In this document: one piece after another, positions 31,204 through 39,362 of the stretch | Layout: the number at the start of each line of letters is the position of its first letter | How positions within the stretch are numbered: position 1 is the first letter of the stretch | Assembly: GCF_038397785.1 (NCBI RefSeq) | Contig: NZ_CP151642.1 | Location: forward strand, 2,294,001 to 2,358,000 | Length of the DNA stretch: 64,000 nucleotides | Direction of reading: 5' to 3' | From: Salinibacterium sp. TMP30 | Lineage (GTDB): Bacteria; Actinomycetota; Actinomycetes; Actinomycetales; Microbacteriaceae | Notes under the pieces: model-generated | Seen by the model: only the letters and a program-made list of their open reading frames with translations | What the model was told of the DNA's origin: nothing | The model's database searches: none | Program-made: the position numbers and the translations under genes

Positions 31204-32193
31204 ATGCGCCGTCGGCCGAATACACAAACAGTCAAGTGGTTCCTCGAGCTGGACGCCTCAGGACAGCTCGATCTGAATCCTCCATACCAGCGACGCTCGG
31301 TGTGGAATGACGACTACCGGCGTTTCTACATCGACACGATTTTGCGCGATTACCCATCTCCGTCAATATATTTGGCGACCGAAACAGCTCCAGATCTGCC
31401 AACCGTTCATCACGTGATTGACGGCAAACAACGCCTTGAGACACTGATCGAATTCACTAAGGACGCTTTTCACCTCGGCGACTACTTCTCCTCTGAAGGC
31501 TACTCAGCTCCGTATTACTCGGACCTAGCTCCTGAGTTACGGGAGACGTTGGCGGATTACGTACTCACCGTCGAGAACATCACTCGAACCACAGATGCAG
31601 AAATCAAATCGGCGTTCGAACGTCTGAATCGCAATACAGCGAAGCTGAATCGCCAAGAGTTACGAAAAGCGCAGTATGAAGGCAAGTTCATTTCCAAAAT
31701 GACGGGTCTGGCCGAAGACCCCCTGTGGACAAAGTTTGGAATGGCAAGTCGAGCGCGCATCTCCAGAATGCTTGACGTCGAGTATGTATCTGAAATCTAT
31801 CTACTAACCATGCACGGAGTGCTAGACGGCAGCCCCAACCTTCTCGATCAGTTCTACTCAGATTACGATTCTGAAATCCCAGACGAAGATAGGACTGATG
31901 CGGAGTACTACGCCACGCTGGAGTGGTTCAAGGGGCTCGAGCTACCCCCGGGTCGCTGGAATAATCTGGGAGACTTCTACAGCCTATGGGCCGCCATCCT
32001 TCACCTGTACCGCGACGGACAACTGCCGCCAGCGTCTCGATCTGCAGAGATTTTGACCGAGTTCGGTGCGCGGGTCGCGGAACCAGAGAGTGAAGACGAA
32101 AGAAGATATAGCGACGCTGTCCGCCAAGGAACAAACAAAGAATCATCCCGTTCTACAAGGGCAAATATATTGCAAGCCTTGCTCGCGGAATAG
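31204..32193 (+). CDS. DUF262 domain protein
   Basis: A 329-residue protein of the DUF262 family (ParB-like/GmrS-related fold), found in GmrSD/BrxU anti-phage enzymes and other defence loci. The family signatures are present: NPPYQRRSVW at about 25-34 and VIDGKQRLETLIEF at about 71-84 (usual form DGQQR). The remainder is helical, with NRNTAKLNRQELRKA in the middle. The DUF1524 HNH nuclease domain with which DUF262 is often fused is absent. ATG with AGGAG ahead. Only two bases separate it from the RelA/SpoT-like gene, so the pair should be one operon. Confidence 0.9.
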   Translation: MRRRPNTQTVKWFLELDASGQLDLNPPYQRRSVWNDDYRRFYIDTILRDYPSPSIYLATETAPDLPTVHHVIDGKQRLETLIEFTKDAFHLGDYFSSEGYSAPYYSDLAPELRETLADYVLTVENITRTTDAEIKSAFERLNRNTAKLNRQELRKAQYEGKFISKMTGLAEDPLWTKFGMASRARISRMLDVEYVSEIYLLTMHGVLDGSPNLLDQFYSDYDSEIPDEDRTDAEYYATLEWFKGLELPPGRWNNLGDFYSLWAAILHLYRDGQLPPASRSAEILTEFGARVAEPESEDERRYSDAVRQGTNKESSRSTRANILQALLAE

Positions 32194-32195
32194 TC

Positions 32196-33149
32196 GTGAG
32201 GATCCCCGACAGCGTCGCAATTGCCTACGAAGAGGCACTTGCTGTCGCTACGCCACTGCGCACGCTGGCCTCCAAAAGACTTCGCCTAATTTGTGCCAAA
32301 AATAATTGGCTTTTCGACGACAGGATCAAGAGCGAGGAAAGCTGCCTTTCGAAGCTAGAAATGGGCGGCGGCCCCCTGAAGGATTTGCCTGATTTGTACG
32401 CGGCCACGATCGTCGTCCCCACTCAGAACGAGCTTGATGCCGCAGTGTCAGAGTTGTCGAAGAGCTTTGAGGGCACTCTAAAACCGATGCGCCTCAAGTC
32501 TGCGGAGGAATTCATTTACGATGACATCCACATGCTGGCGCACTTAGGCCTCAAAGTTAGCCCAGCCGCAGTTAGCTCCCCCATTCGCAGTCGTATATTC
32601 GAAATTCAGGTGCGGACCGGGCTGCAGTACGCGTGGTGGCGCGCGACGCATGACCAGGTATACAAGAGCGCGACGGACGAAGGGCACGGTTGGGGGGTTC
32701 GACGAGTTTCAGGTCAGGCAAAGGCTTCCCTGGAACTGCTCGACAACGTTTTGGCCGACCTCGAAAAAGCGGGGCAGCAACAGCGGCCCGGGCCACAGCC
32801 GAGTAATCCGAAACTCGAGTCAAGAGAATGGCTTAGACGTTGGAGTCCCTCTCGTCGACCGACCGATGCTCACCGCTTCGCCACAACCGCAGATTCGCTG
32901 CTGAGTGCCTGTGGTGTATCGAGCACAAGTGTTGAGACGGCCTTTGAATCAGCGGATATCGCCTGCCTAGTAAACGATAGCGATGTTACTCCGGGCCAGG
33001 TCGTCCTCGCGGCAGTCCACAGCCTCATTGGCGCCGATCTGGGGGCGCGCCTCGTTGCCGCCAACAAATGTGTCCTAGTCACAAGCGAACTCGTCAACCT
33101 CTACCCTGCGATTTCAGAACTGCCCGCTGCAGCGGTCGTACGTCCTTGA
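32196..33149 (+). CDS. RelA/SpoT synthetase-like nucleotidyltransferase
   Basis: A 317-residue protein whose first 160 residues match the RelA/SpoT (alarmone synthetase) domain: RIKSEESCLSK (R43, K45, S49, K53), PDLYAATIVV (D66), YDDIH (Y108, H112) and FEIQVRTGLQYAWW (E136, Q138, R140) with a His at 152. The usual Arg of the D-x-x-G-x-R motif is Thr71, and the G of the GYxSxH loop is changed. The C-terminal 150 residues are unrecognised. Such domains make (p)ppGpp-like alarmones or, in toxSAS/CapRel proteins, pyrophosphorylate tRNA. GTG start. Coupling to DUF262 suggests a two-gene defence or toxin unit; no experimental basis is known to me. Confidence 0.85.
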   Translation: MRIPDSVAIAYEEALAVATPLRTLASKRLRLICAKNNWLFDDRIKSEESCLSKLEMGGGPLKDLPDLYAATIVVPTQNELDAAVSELSKSFEGTLKPMRLKSAEEFIYDDIHMLAHLGLKVSPAAVSSPIRSRIFEIQVRTGLQYAWWRATHDQVYKSATDEGHGWGVRRVSGQAKASLELLDNVLADLEKAGQQQRPGPQPSNPKLESREWLRRWSPSRRPTDAHRFATTADSLLSACGVSSTSVETAFESADIACLVNDSDVTPGQVVLAAVHSLIGADLGARLVAANKCVLVTSELVNLYPAISELPAAAVVRP

Positions 33150-33219
33150 CAACCCAGCGCGAATCAAATCACTTTCGATTGAAATGGGCGACGAAATCGA
33201 CGCAAGCTAAGCTTCCACA

Positions 33220-34179
33220 ATGAACGACCGACCAGTGAATGCCGAGATCTCTTTTGACCCGTATCTGGATGCCGACGATCAGGCGCTGGTCGAAGTCGCA
33301 GAAGAGCTTATTGGTCTTGATCCCACTGGCGAACGCTGGGCCGCGGTGCTCCGTCACACATACGACATGATCTACAACGGTCAAGAGACTGGGCGGTACA
33401 AGTGGGAAGACCTCATGAAGACCGAAAAAACCCACTTTGGAACTCTTTTTGAAATCAATGCACAACGCGAATTCGGATTTGATGGCGGGGACAGGACAGA
33501 CTTCACCGTTGCTGGTCATGAGGTCGATGCGAAGTGGAGCCAGTCGGATGGAGGATGGATGCTTCCTCCAGAGGTGTTTGATGAGCTTGCCCTCGTCGCC
33601 ACTGCAAGCGATGCCAAAGGTCAATGGTCGTTGGGATTGGTCCGGGTGGAGCTCGCGAATCGACGCGAAAAGTCCAATCGAGACAAGAAGACACAACTAA
33701 ACAAAGCCGGGCGAGAAGCGATCCGGTGGCTTTGGCGCGACGCGCCACTTCCTCCGAACGTCCTACTGCTTCTAGATCCAAACGAAGTCGCGAAAATCTT
33801 TGAGCATCGAAGCGGAACCCAGCGGACGCACCGGCTGTTTAGAGCCGCTGAGGGAATGGTCGTTCACCGCAGCACAGTTGCGACCGTCAGCATGCAAATG
33901 GACCCACAGAAGCGCGTCCGCTACAATGGCGGTTCACGCGATGCGCTTCGATCTGAGGGAATTGTGATTCTGAGTGGCAAATACCATTCTGAGACTGCGC
34001 AAGATCTGGGCGTGCCGATTCCGGGCCCACTGGAGTACATTTCGGTACGCGTGGTGCAGTCAACCAATGACGAAGGAGCGGTCATGGACGGCGTGAGGTG
34101 GCGTCGGGCAAATCCGAGTGACCCTATCGTCGAGGCTCCACTCATCCCGGAACGGGGTGCTCGAAACAAATGGGCTTAG
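33220..34179 (+). CDS. NaeI-type type II restriction endonuclease
   Basis: A 319-residue homologue of NaeI, a type IIE endonuclease cutting GCCGGC. From memory of NaeI, its catalytic residues are Glu70, Asp86, Asp95 and Lys97; here Glu78 (LFEINAQREF), Asp94 (TDFTVAG), Asp103 and Lys105 (VDAKWS) keep the same spacing. The flanking GGWMLPPEV and the C-terminal GIVILSGK and GDPIVEAP-like (SDPIVEAPLIPE) segments also fit the family, including its second, DNA-binding (CAP-like) domain. Convergent with the cytosine methyltransferase, overlapping its stop by 4 bases. Specificity is a prediction. Confidence 0.92.
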   Translation: MNDRPVNAEISFDPYLDADDQALVEVAEELIGLDPTGERWAAVLRHTYDMIYNGQETGRYKWEDLMKTEKTHFGTLFEINAQREFGFDGGDRTDFTVAGHEVDAKWSQSDGGWMLPPEVFDELALVATASDAKGQWSLGLVRVELANRREKSNRDKKTQLNKAGREAIRWLWRDAPLPPNVLLLLDPNEVAKIFEHRSGTQRTHRLFRAAEGMVVHRSTVATVSMQMDPQKRVRYNGGSRDALRSEGIVILSGKYHSETAQDLGVPIPGPLEYISVRVVQSTNDEGAVMDGVRWRRANPSDPIVEAPLIPERGARNKWA

Positions 34180-35153
34180 GCGACAACCTTCAAGTCTTGT
34201 TCTAAGATTCCCGCACCTAAAGCTTCTCGGATCGCGCTACCCACTCCTGCAGCTACTGGAGGAGGAAACGCGTTTCCAATCTGTCGGTAAGTCGAAGTTT
34301 TTAGACCAGAAAACTTCCAGTTCTTATCAAATCCCTGCACGAGCGCGACCATGGGATTCGTAAGGCGAGGGATGTGATCAAGCGGATGATCCGGCGACGG
34401 GGCTTCGTTGGCGATGCCTTTGCCGTCGACGCCTAGCATAAGCCAACCTTGCTTTGCGCGCGTGGGGCCTAGGTCAGCGCCACCGTGCTTTTTCGAGCCG
34501 CCAACGACTGTCGGCCCGATCCCGTTCGCGCGGTTGGCCCAAGCCTTCGCGCCTTTCCATCCATTCGCTTTCATCAATGGAAGGAGGGTTGCACCGACGA
34601 CAGCGCGCTCGCCTGTTGGCTTTGGCCACTCGAAGCTATCGATTCCCGTGCCCCGAAAGGCGACCAGGATGAATCGAGGTCGGAGCTGTGGAACCCCAAA
34701 ATCTGAGCTGAAGAGGAGCTGCCAAGATGCCTGATACCCCATTCGGTTTAGCTCAGAGAGTATCGAATCCCTATACGGGCCGAAGCGAGCCGAAGCCAAC
34801 CCTCGGACGTTCTCAAGCATCACGGCGCTCGGTTTAGCCTCGTCCACCAACCTCAATGCTTCCGGAAACAAGTCCCTCTCATCGGCGGCACCAAGTTGTT
34901 TTCCAGCCATGCTGAATGGAGGGCAAGGGACACCGCCAGCTAGAAGATCTATCCCTCGAAATTTCTTGCCGTCCACCTCGCGAACGTCACCCTCTTGGAC
35001 AGCCCACTCGGGCCGATTGAGTCGCAATGTCGCAGCAGCGTCGCGGTCGATTTCTACAGCAAGTTCATGCTCGAAGCCGGCCTTTTCGAGTCCAGAAGAC
35101 TGGCCACCCGCCCCTGCACAAATCTCAAGGACGCTTAGCTTCGGAAGCGACAT
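34176..35153 (-). CDS. DNA (cytosine-5) methyltransferase, partner of the NaeI-type enzyme
   Basis: A 325-residue C5-cytosine methyltransferase. Motifs: SVLEICAGAGGQSSGL (I), EIDRDA (II), GGVPCPPFSMAG with catalytic Cys77 (IV), LENVRG (VI), QLRPRFILVA (VIII), and YRQIGNAFPPPVAAGVG (X). The frame continues upstream, but GGAGAG just before the ATG at 35153 (MSLPKLSVLE) fixes the start. Convergent with the NaeI-type endonuclease; the two form one restriction-modification unit in which this enzyme protects host sites. Confidence 0.94.
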   Translation of the reverse strand: MSLPKLSVLEICAGAGGQSSGLEKAGFEHELAVEIDRDAAATLRLNRPEWAVQEGDVREVDGKKFRGIDLLAGGVPCPPFSMAGKQLGAADERDLFPEALRLVDEAKPSAVMLENVRGLASARFGPYRDSILSELNRMGYQASWQLLFSSDFGVPQLRPRFILVAFRGTGIDSFEWPKPTGERAVVGATLLPLMKANGWKGAKAWANRANGIGPTVVGGSKKHGGADLGPTRAKQGWLMLGVDGKGIANEAPSPDHPLDHIPRLTNPMVALVQGFDKNWKFSGLKTSTYRQIGNAFPPPVAAGVGSAIREALGAGILEQDLKVVA

Positions 35154-35387
35154 CAAACTCTCCATGCTTTGTTTTGTGGTCCACCTAGGCAGAACCGAAT
35201 TAAAACTACTCTGACACACGCACCTGACATCCCACCGATCTCGGTGCGTTGCCTATGGGAGGGGTGACATTTGCGTATGAGTGCGCTGCTCGAGAGAGGG
35301 CCGCTATGTCATGCGGTAGCCGCGTGCTAGCGATCACGACATCGAACCCACTAGATTGTTGGTCACAAACTCAAGCGGAGGCGCTCA

Positions 35388-35855
35388 ATGGGCACTCGAA
35401 GACAAGCCAAATCTGCAATAGGGGTCGGACTGATCCTTGTCGGGTTGCTTACTGCCTGCTCGAACGAGCCCATCGAAACGATGGAAGTAGACGAGACTCC
35501 CCACTCGGTCAGGACTTCCACGGCAGAACCTCAGATGCCGACCCCGAATGGATTCACGCACAGCGATGGGTACGCCTACATGTATGTCGAGAAGGCTGAC
35601 TGTGGCGAAGGGTCATCGGGCTATTGCTGGCCATTCGAAATTCGTGCACTCAAGGATTGCAAGTCGACTACCTTTGAAATGTTGGTCACCGCAGAAGACG
35701 AAAACATCCTGCTTGAGAGCCAGACGAAAGAGTTGCCGGCAATGAAACAGGGCGAACGCCATTCAATCAAGCTCTCTTGGAATCCCGCCGACTACAACGA
35801 ACTCGCAAGAGCGTGGGTGCAAGGACTGCGCTGCGACAGTGAGCCGGAGACTTAG
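35388..35855 (+). CDS. Small putative lipoprotein
   Basis: A 155-residue protein with a lipoprotein signal peptide: basic start (MGTRRQAK), hydrophobic core (IGVGLILVGL) and lipobox LLTAC (Cys24). The mature part has about five cysteines and no recognised domain; KLSWNPADYNELARAW near the end suggests a compact beta fold. It sits inside the defence-type island between the methyltransferase and the HNH nuclease and may be passenger cargo. Function unknown. Confidence 0.65.
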   Translation: MGTRRQAKSAIGVGLILVGLLTACSNEPIETMEVDETPHSVRTSTAEPQMPTPNGFTHSDGYAYMYVEKADCGEGSSGYCWPFEIRALKDCKSTTFEMLVTAEDENILLESQTKELPAMKQGERHSIKLSWNPADYNELARAWVQGLRCDSEPET

Positions 35856-35864
35856 GCTCTGGAT

Positions 35865-36872
35865 CTAAACCAGCGATATTTTTTCCTGCACCAACAGGCT
35901 AAAACGATGGTTGTGCCACGCAATGAATTCGTGAGACGGCGATTTTCGGAATCTCCCGGCCACGACTGTCGAATTCAGAATATTGGAACCGAACTGGCGA
36001 GCAACAGCATCGTCGTGGGCAATCGCGCTCTCCAATAATGGGCTCCGGATTACACGGAGGTCCGGTGAAAAAGTAAGCAGAAAGCCGTCGAATGCAGCGT
36101 CGTGCGTCGGACAAGCGGCGACGCCGTTGCCCACGCTTAGCCGCTCCTTGTTGGTGCTCGCTTTCCAGGACTTGATGTGACTCGCGACCAACATTCGTGA
36201 AGACGGCAAGCCGTTTGCTCGAAAACTCATCCCGCAAAAGACGCACGCGAATCCGCAATTATTGAGCACGCTTCGCGCAAACTGTTGTTGGCCAACGCGC
36301 GCAGTTCCGAGAAGAACCTTCTCAGTTTCGGTAGCGTCACCACTTGGATTCCCGTCAACCCAATCCCGCAAATCGGATTCGACGGATTCCCTGAGCGCGT
36401 CGTTAGTGATTTGGTCTGCTTCGATGAATGCTCTCAAGGTGCTCGTCTCTATTCCAAGAAAATCAGGAAGACGCGCATTATCAAGGCCGACCGAGCGACC
36501 AGCTGTGAAGGCAAGCTCATAAAGGTGTTCGAATAGAACTAAGTCGTTTGACAGCATTGCCCACAACTGACGTTCGTGCTTTGCCCCATTGGGCCGTCGC
36601 CCGTCCAGGTTTGCGAGTTTGGCGGCCAAGCTCTTTGTGGGTCTCTTGAAAAGAGCGGCAAGACGTTGCGCTTCGCGCGACGACTCTCGAATATTTATGG
36701 TGCCTGAAGAACTAGGCTCGGCGATTAAACCCAGCCCGAAGCAGAGAAGTGTTTCTAGCGGAACGAAATCAACTTGCCTGCGGCCACCTGGGTCAACTCG
36801 CTGAAGAATCGATAGCCACTGGGAACGCGCATCAGCCTCAGTGAGACCGATGTAATCCTTCAACTCGAGCAC
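35865..36872 (-). CDS. HNH endonuclease
   Basis: A 335-residue protein with an HNH nuclease domain in its C-terminal third: ACVFCGMSF, MLVASHIKSW, GNGVAACPTHDAAFDGFLL, a layout typical of HNH_2-type restriction enzymes. The N-terminal 200 residues are helical and unrecognised and may supply DNA recognition. No methyltransferase partner adjoins it other than the NaeI-type one. It could be a modification-dependent or stand-alone restriction nuclease. It forms the right edge of the accessory island, with the opposite-strand lipoprotein gene ending 9 bases away. Confidence 0.85.
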   Translation of the reverse strand: MLELKDYIGLTEADARSQWLSILQRVDPGGRRQVDFVPLETLLCFGLGLIAEPSSSGTINIRESSREAQRLAALFKRPTKSLAAKLANLDGRRPNGAKHERQLWAMLSNDLVLFEHLYELAFTAGRSVGLDNARLPDFLGIETSTLRAFIEADQITNDALRESVESDLRDWVDGNPSGDATETEKVLLGTARVGQQQFARSVLNNCGFACVFCGMSFRANGLPSSRMLVASHIKSWKASTNKERLSVGNGVAACPTHDAAFDGFLLTFSPDLRVIRSPLLESAIAHDDAVARQFGSNILNSTVVAGRFRKSPSHEFIAWHNHRFSLLVQEKISLV

Positions 36873-36909
36873 TTGCCCTCAAATCGTCGATGAGTGCGGA
36901 AAAGGCCAT

Positions 36910-37050
36910 CTATTTGAGCGACTCGACCCCTGCAATGAGGATAGTACCGCCAGCCTCAATCGCGCGCGCTTGAGGGCCAAGGCCGCCGACATGCTTCTTT
37001 CGGATCACTGCAAACGTCAGAAAGTCAGCACCCCCTGACACACTAGCCAC
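36910..37050 (-). other. Possible C-terminal gene remnant next to recQ
   Basis: An open minus-strand frame ends at 36910 and reads FLTFAVIRKKHVGGLG followed by PQARAIEAGGTILIAGVESLK; it enters the recQ coding region in antisense and has no start of its own in the gap. The segment looks more protein-like than random shadows and may be the tail of a gene truncated when the island or recQ neighbour was rearranged. I do not recognise the family. Confidence 0.2.
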
Positions 37051-39270
37051 GTGACAGATACTCGCACCGACGCCCTCACCGTTCTCCGCACGCTTGTCGG
37101 CAATGACATTGCCGATTTTCATGAGGGACAGTTTGAGGCGATCGAGACACTAGTCGATGGGCGTCGCCGCGCACTCGTTGTGCAGCGCACCGGGTGGGGA
37201 AAGTCCGCCGTCTACTTCGTTTCCACGCTGCTGATGCGACGCCGAGGTGCGGGCCCGACGGTACTGGTGTCGCCACTGCTTGCGCTGATGCGGGATCAGA
37301 TTGCCGCGGCATCCCGTGCCGGTGTGCGTGCGGTCGCCATCAACTCGACCAACCCGCACGAGTGGGCTGAGGTGCAACAGCAACTCGCCAACGACGAAGT
37401 CGACGTGCTGCTCGTCTCGCCCGAGCGACTCAACAATCCGTCGTTTCGCGATAACCAGCTCCCCGCGCTGATCAGCCGCATCGGGATGCTCGTCGTCGAC
37501 GAAGCACACTGCATCAGCGACTGGGGCCACGACTTTCGGCCCGACTACCGCCGCCTGCGCGAACTCATCGCCGCCATGCCCGCCGGAGTCCCCGTGCTGG
37601 CAACCACCGCCACAGCCAACTCCCGAGTCGTCGCCGACATCGCCGCGCAACTCGAAGGCAGCGCGGAAACCGGCGACACAAACTACAGCGGCAACCACAC
37701 GGCCAGCAAGAACGCCGGAACCGAGGTCGTCACCATTCGTGGGCCGCTCGCCCGGGCATCCCTCCGTCTCGGAGTGCTGCGGATGCCCGACGCCCGCGCC
37801 CGACTCGGCTGGCTGCTCAGCCACCTCGCCGAACTGCCCGGCAGCGGCATCATCTACACGCTCACCGTTTCGGCCGCCGAAGACACCGCCCGGCTGCTGC
37901 GCGATAGCGGCATGGATGTGCGCGCCTACACCGGCAAAACCGACCCCCAAGAACGCGAAGAGTCCGAACAAGCGCTCAAAGACAACACCGTGAAAGCACT
38001 CGTGGCAACGAGCGCGCTAGGGATGGGCTTCGACAAACCCGACCTCGGCTTCGTCGTGCACCTGGGCGCTCCGTCCTCCCCCGTCGCCTACTACCAACAA
38101 GTAGGCCGCGCCGGCAGGGCCACCGACAACGCCGACGTGCTATTGATGCCCGGTCCCGAAGACCGCGACATCTGGGAATACTTCGCCACCTCATCCATGC
38201 CCGACCAGACCAACGCCGAACTCGTGATCGCCGAACTCACCGCCGCCGCGAACTCCGGCGCCGGACCCGTCTCCACCCCCGCACTCGAAGCGCGCGTGAA
38301 CCTGCGCCGCAGCCCCCTCGAACTACTACTCAAAGTGTTGGATGTCGACGGTGCCGTCGCCCGAGTGCAAGGGGGCTGGACCGCCACCGGCCAACCCTGG
38401 AGCTACGACGCCGAACGCTACGCCGGAGTCACCGCCGCCCGCCGCGCCGAACAACAGAACATGCTCGACTACGAACAACTGCCCGCCGGCCCCGACGGCT
38501 GCCGCATGGAATTTCTGCAACGCGCCCTCGACGACGACACCGCCACCCCCTGCGGCCGCTGCGACAACTGCGCCGGCATCTGGTACCCCACCGACATAAC
38601 CACGGATGCCACCACCCGCGCCGCCGCAACCCTCGACAAAGTCGGTGTACCCATCGAACCCCGCGCCCAATGGCCCACCGGAGCCGACAAACTCGGCGTG
38701 CCCGTGCGCGGACGCATCAACCCCGACCAGCGCGCCAGCGAAGGCCGCGCCCTCGCCCGCCTCACCGACCTCGGCTGGGGCGGAACCCTGCGCACCCTCT
38801 TCGCCCCCGGCACCCCCGACGCGCCCGCGAGCCCCGCCCTCATCGCAGCCTGCGTGCGAGTACTCGCCGACTGGGGCTGGGAGGAGCGACCCGTCGCCGT
38901 CATCTCGATGCCGTCACGCAGCCGACCACAGCTCGTGGCATCCGTCGCCGAAGCCCTCGCCAGCGCCGGCAAGCTGCCCTACCTCGGGTCGCTTTCGCTC
39001 ACCGGTGCCGGACCGCAAGGTGAACCCGGCGGCAACAGTGCCTACCGGCTCGCCAGTGTGTGGGGGCAATTCGAATGGGCCGGTGGTAGCGGTGAAGCCG
39101 GAAACACCGAGGGCACCGCATCAGCAGCAGGCAACCCGCTACCCAACGGCCCCATCCTGCTCGTCGACGACCTCGTCGACTCCCGCTGGACCCTCACCAT
39201 CGCCGCCAAAGCACTCCGCGAAGCCGGAGCAGAAGCGGTGCTCCCCTTCGCACTCGCGAGGCGCGGCTAG
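37051..39270 (+). CDS. RecQ-family helicase with C-terminal phosphoribosyltransferase-like domain
   Basis: A 739-residue RecQ-type 3'-5' DNA helicase. Core motifs: FHEGQFEAIETL, VVQRTGWGKS (Walker A), VVDEAHCISDWGHDFRPDYRRL-type DEAH box (seen in parts), TATANSRV, ATSALGMGFDKPDL and QQVGRAGRA. A zinc-binding region CRMEFL ... PCGRCDNCAG follows. Residues about 600-739 are a phosphoribosyltransferase-like domain, with ILLVDDLVDSRWTLTIA as the PRPP-binding signature. This fusion occurs in Actinobacteria; the second activity is unproven. Start GTG. It borders the accessory island. Confidence 0.93.
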   Translation: MTDTRTDALTVLRTLVGNDIADFHEGQFEAIETLVDGRRRALVVQRTGWGKSAVYFVSTLLMRRRGAGPTVLVSPLLALMRDQIAAASRAGVRAVAINSTNPHEWAEVQQQLANDEVDVLLVSPERLNNPSFRDNQLPALISRIGMLVVDEAHCISDWGHDFRPDYRRLRELIAAMPAGVPVLATTATANSRVVADIAAQLEGSAETGDTNYSGNHTASKNAGTEVVTIRGPLARASLRLGVLRMPDARARLGWLLSHLAELPGSGIIYTLTVSAAEDTARLLRDSGMDVRAYTGKTDPQEREESEQALKDNTVKALVATSALGMGFDKPDLGFVVHLGAPSSPVAYYQQVGRAGRATDNADVLLMPGPEDRDIWEYFATSSMPDQTNAELVIAELTAAANSGAGPVSTPALEARVNLRRSPLELLLKVLDVDGAVARVQGGWTATGQPWSYDAERYAGVTAARRAEQQNMLDYEQLPAGPDGCRMEFLQRALDDDTATPCGRCDNCAGIWYPTDITTDATTRAAATLDKVGVPIEPRAQWPTGADKLGVPVRGRINPDQRASEGRALARLTDLGWGGTLRTLFAPGTPDAPASPALIAACVRVLADWGWEERPVAVISMPSRSRPQLVASVAEALASAGKLPYLGSLSLTGAGPQGEPGGNSAYRLASVWGQFEWAGGSGEAGNTEGTASAAGNPLPNGPILLVDDLVDSRWTLTIAAKALREAGAEAVLPFALARRG

Positions 39271-39362
39271 CTCCCACAAGAAATCGTGCCGTCTGGCCGG
39301 CAAAAAGCTACTCTGGAAGCTAATGCAACGCTGCAGTTGCAGTGCGATCGGAGGTCGCCGCA

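Noticed and set aside
31204-36872. Prophage or integrative element
   Set aside because: No integrase, capsid, tail or attachment repeats were seen; content is defence-type only.
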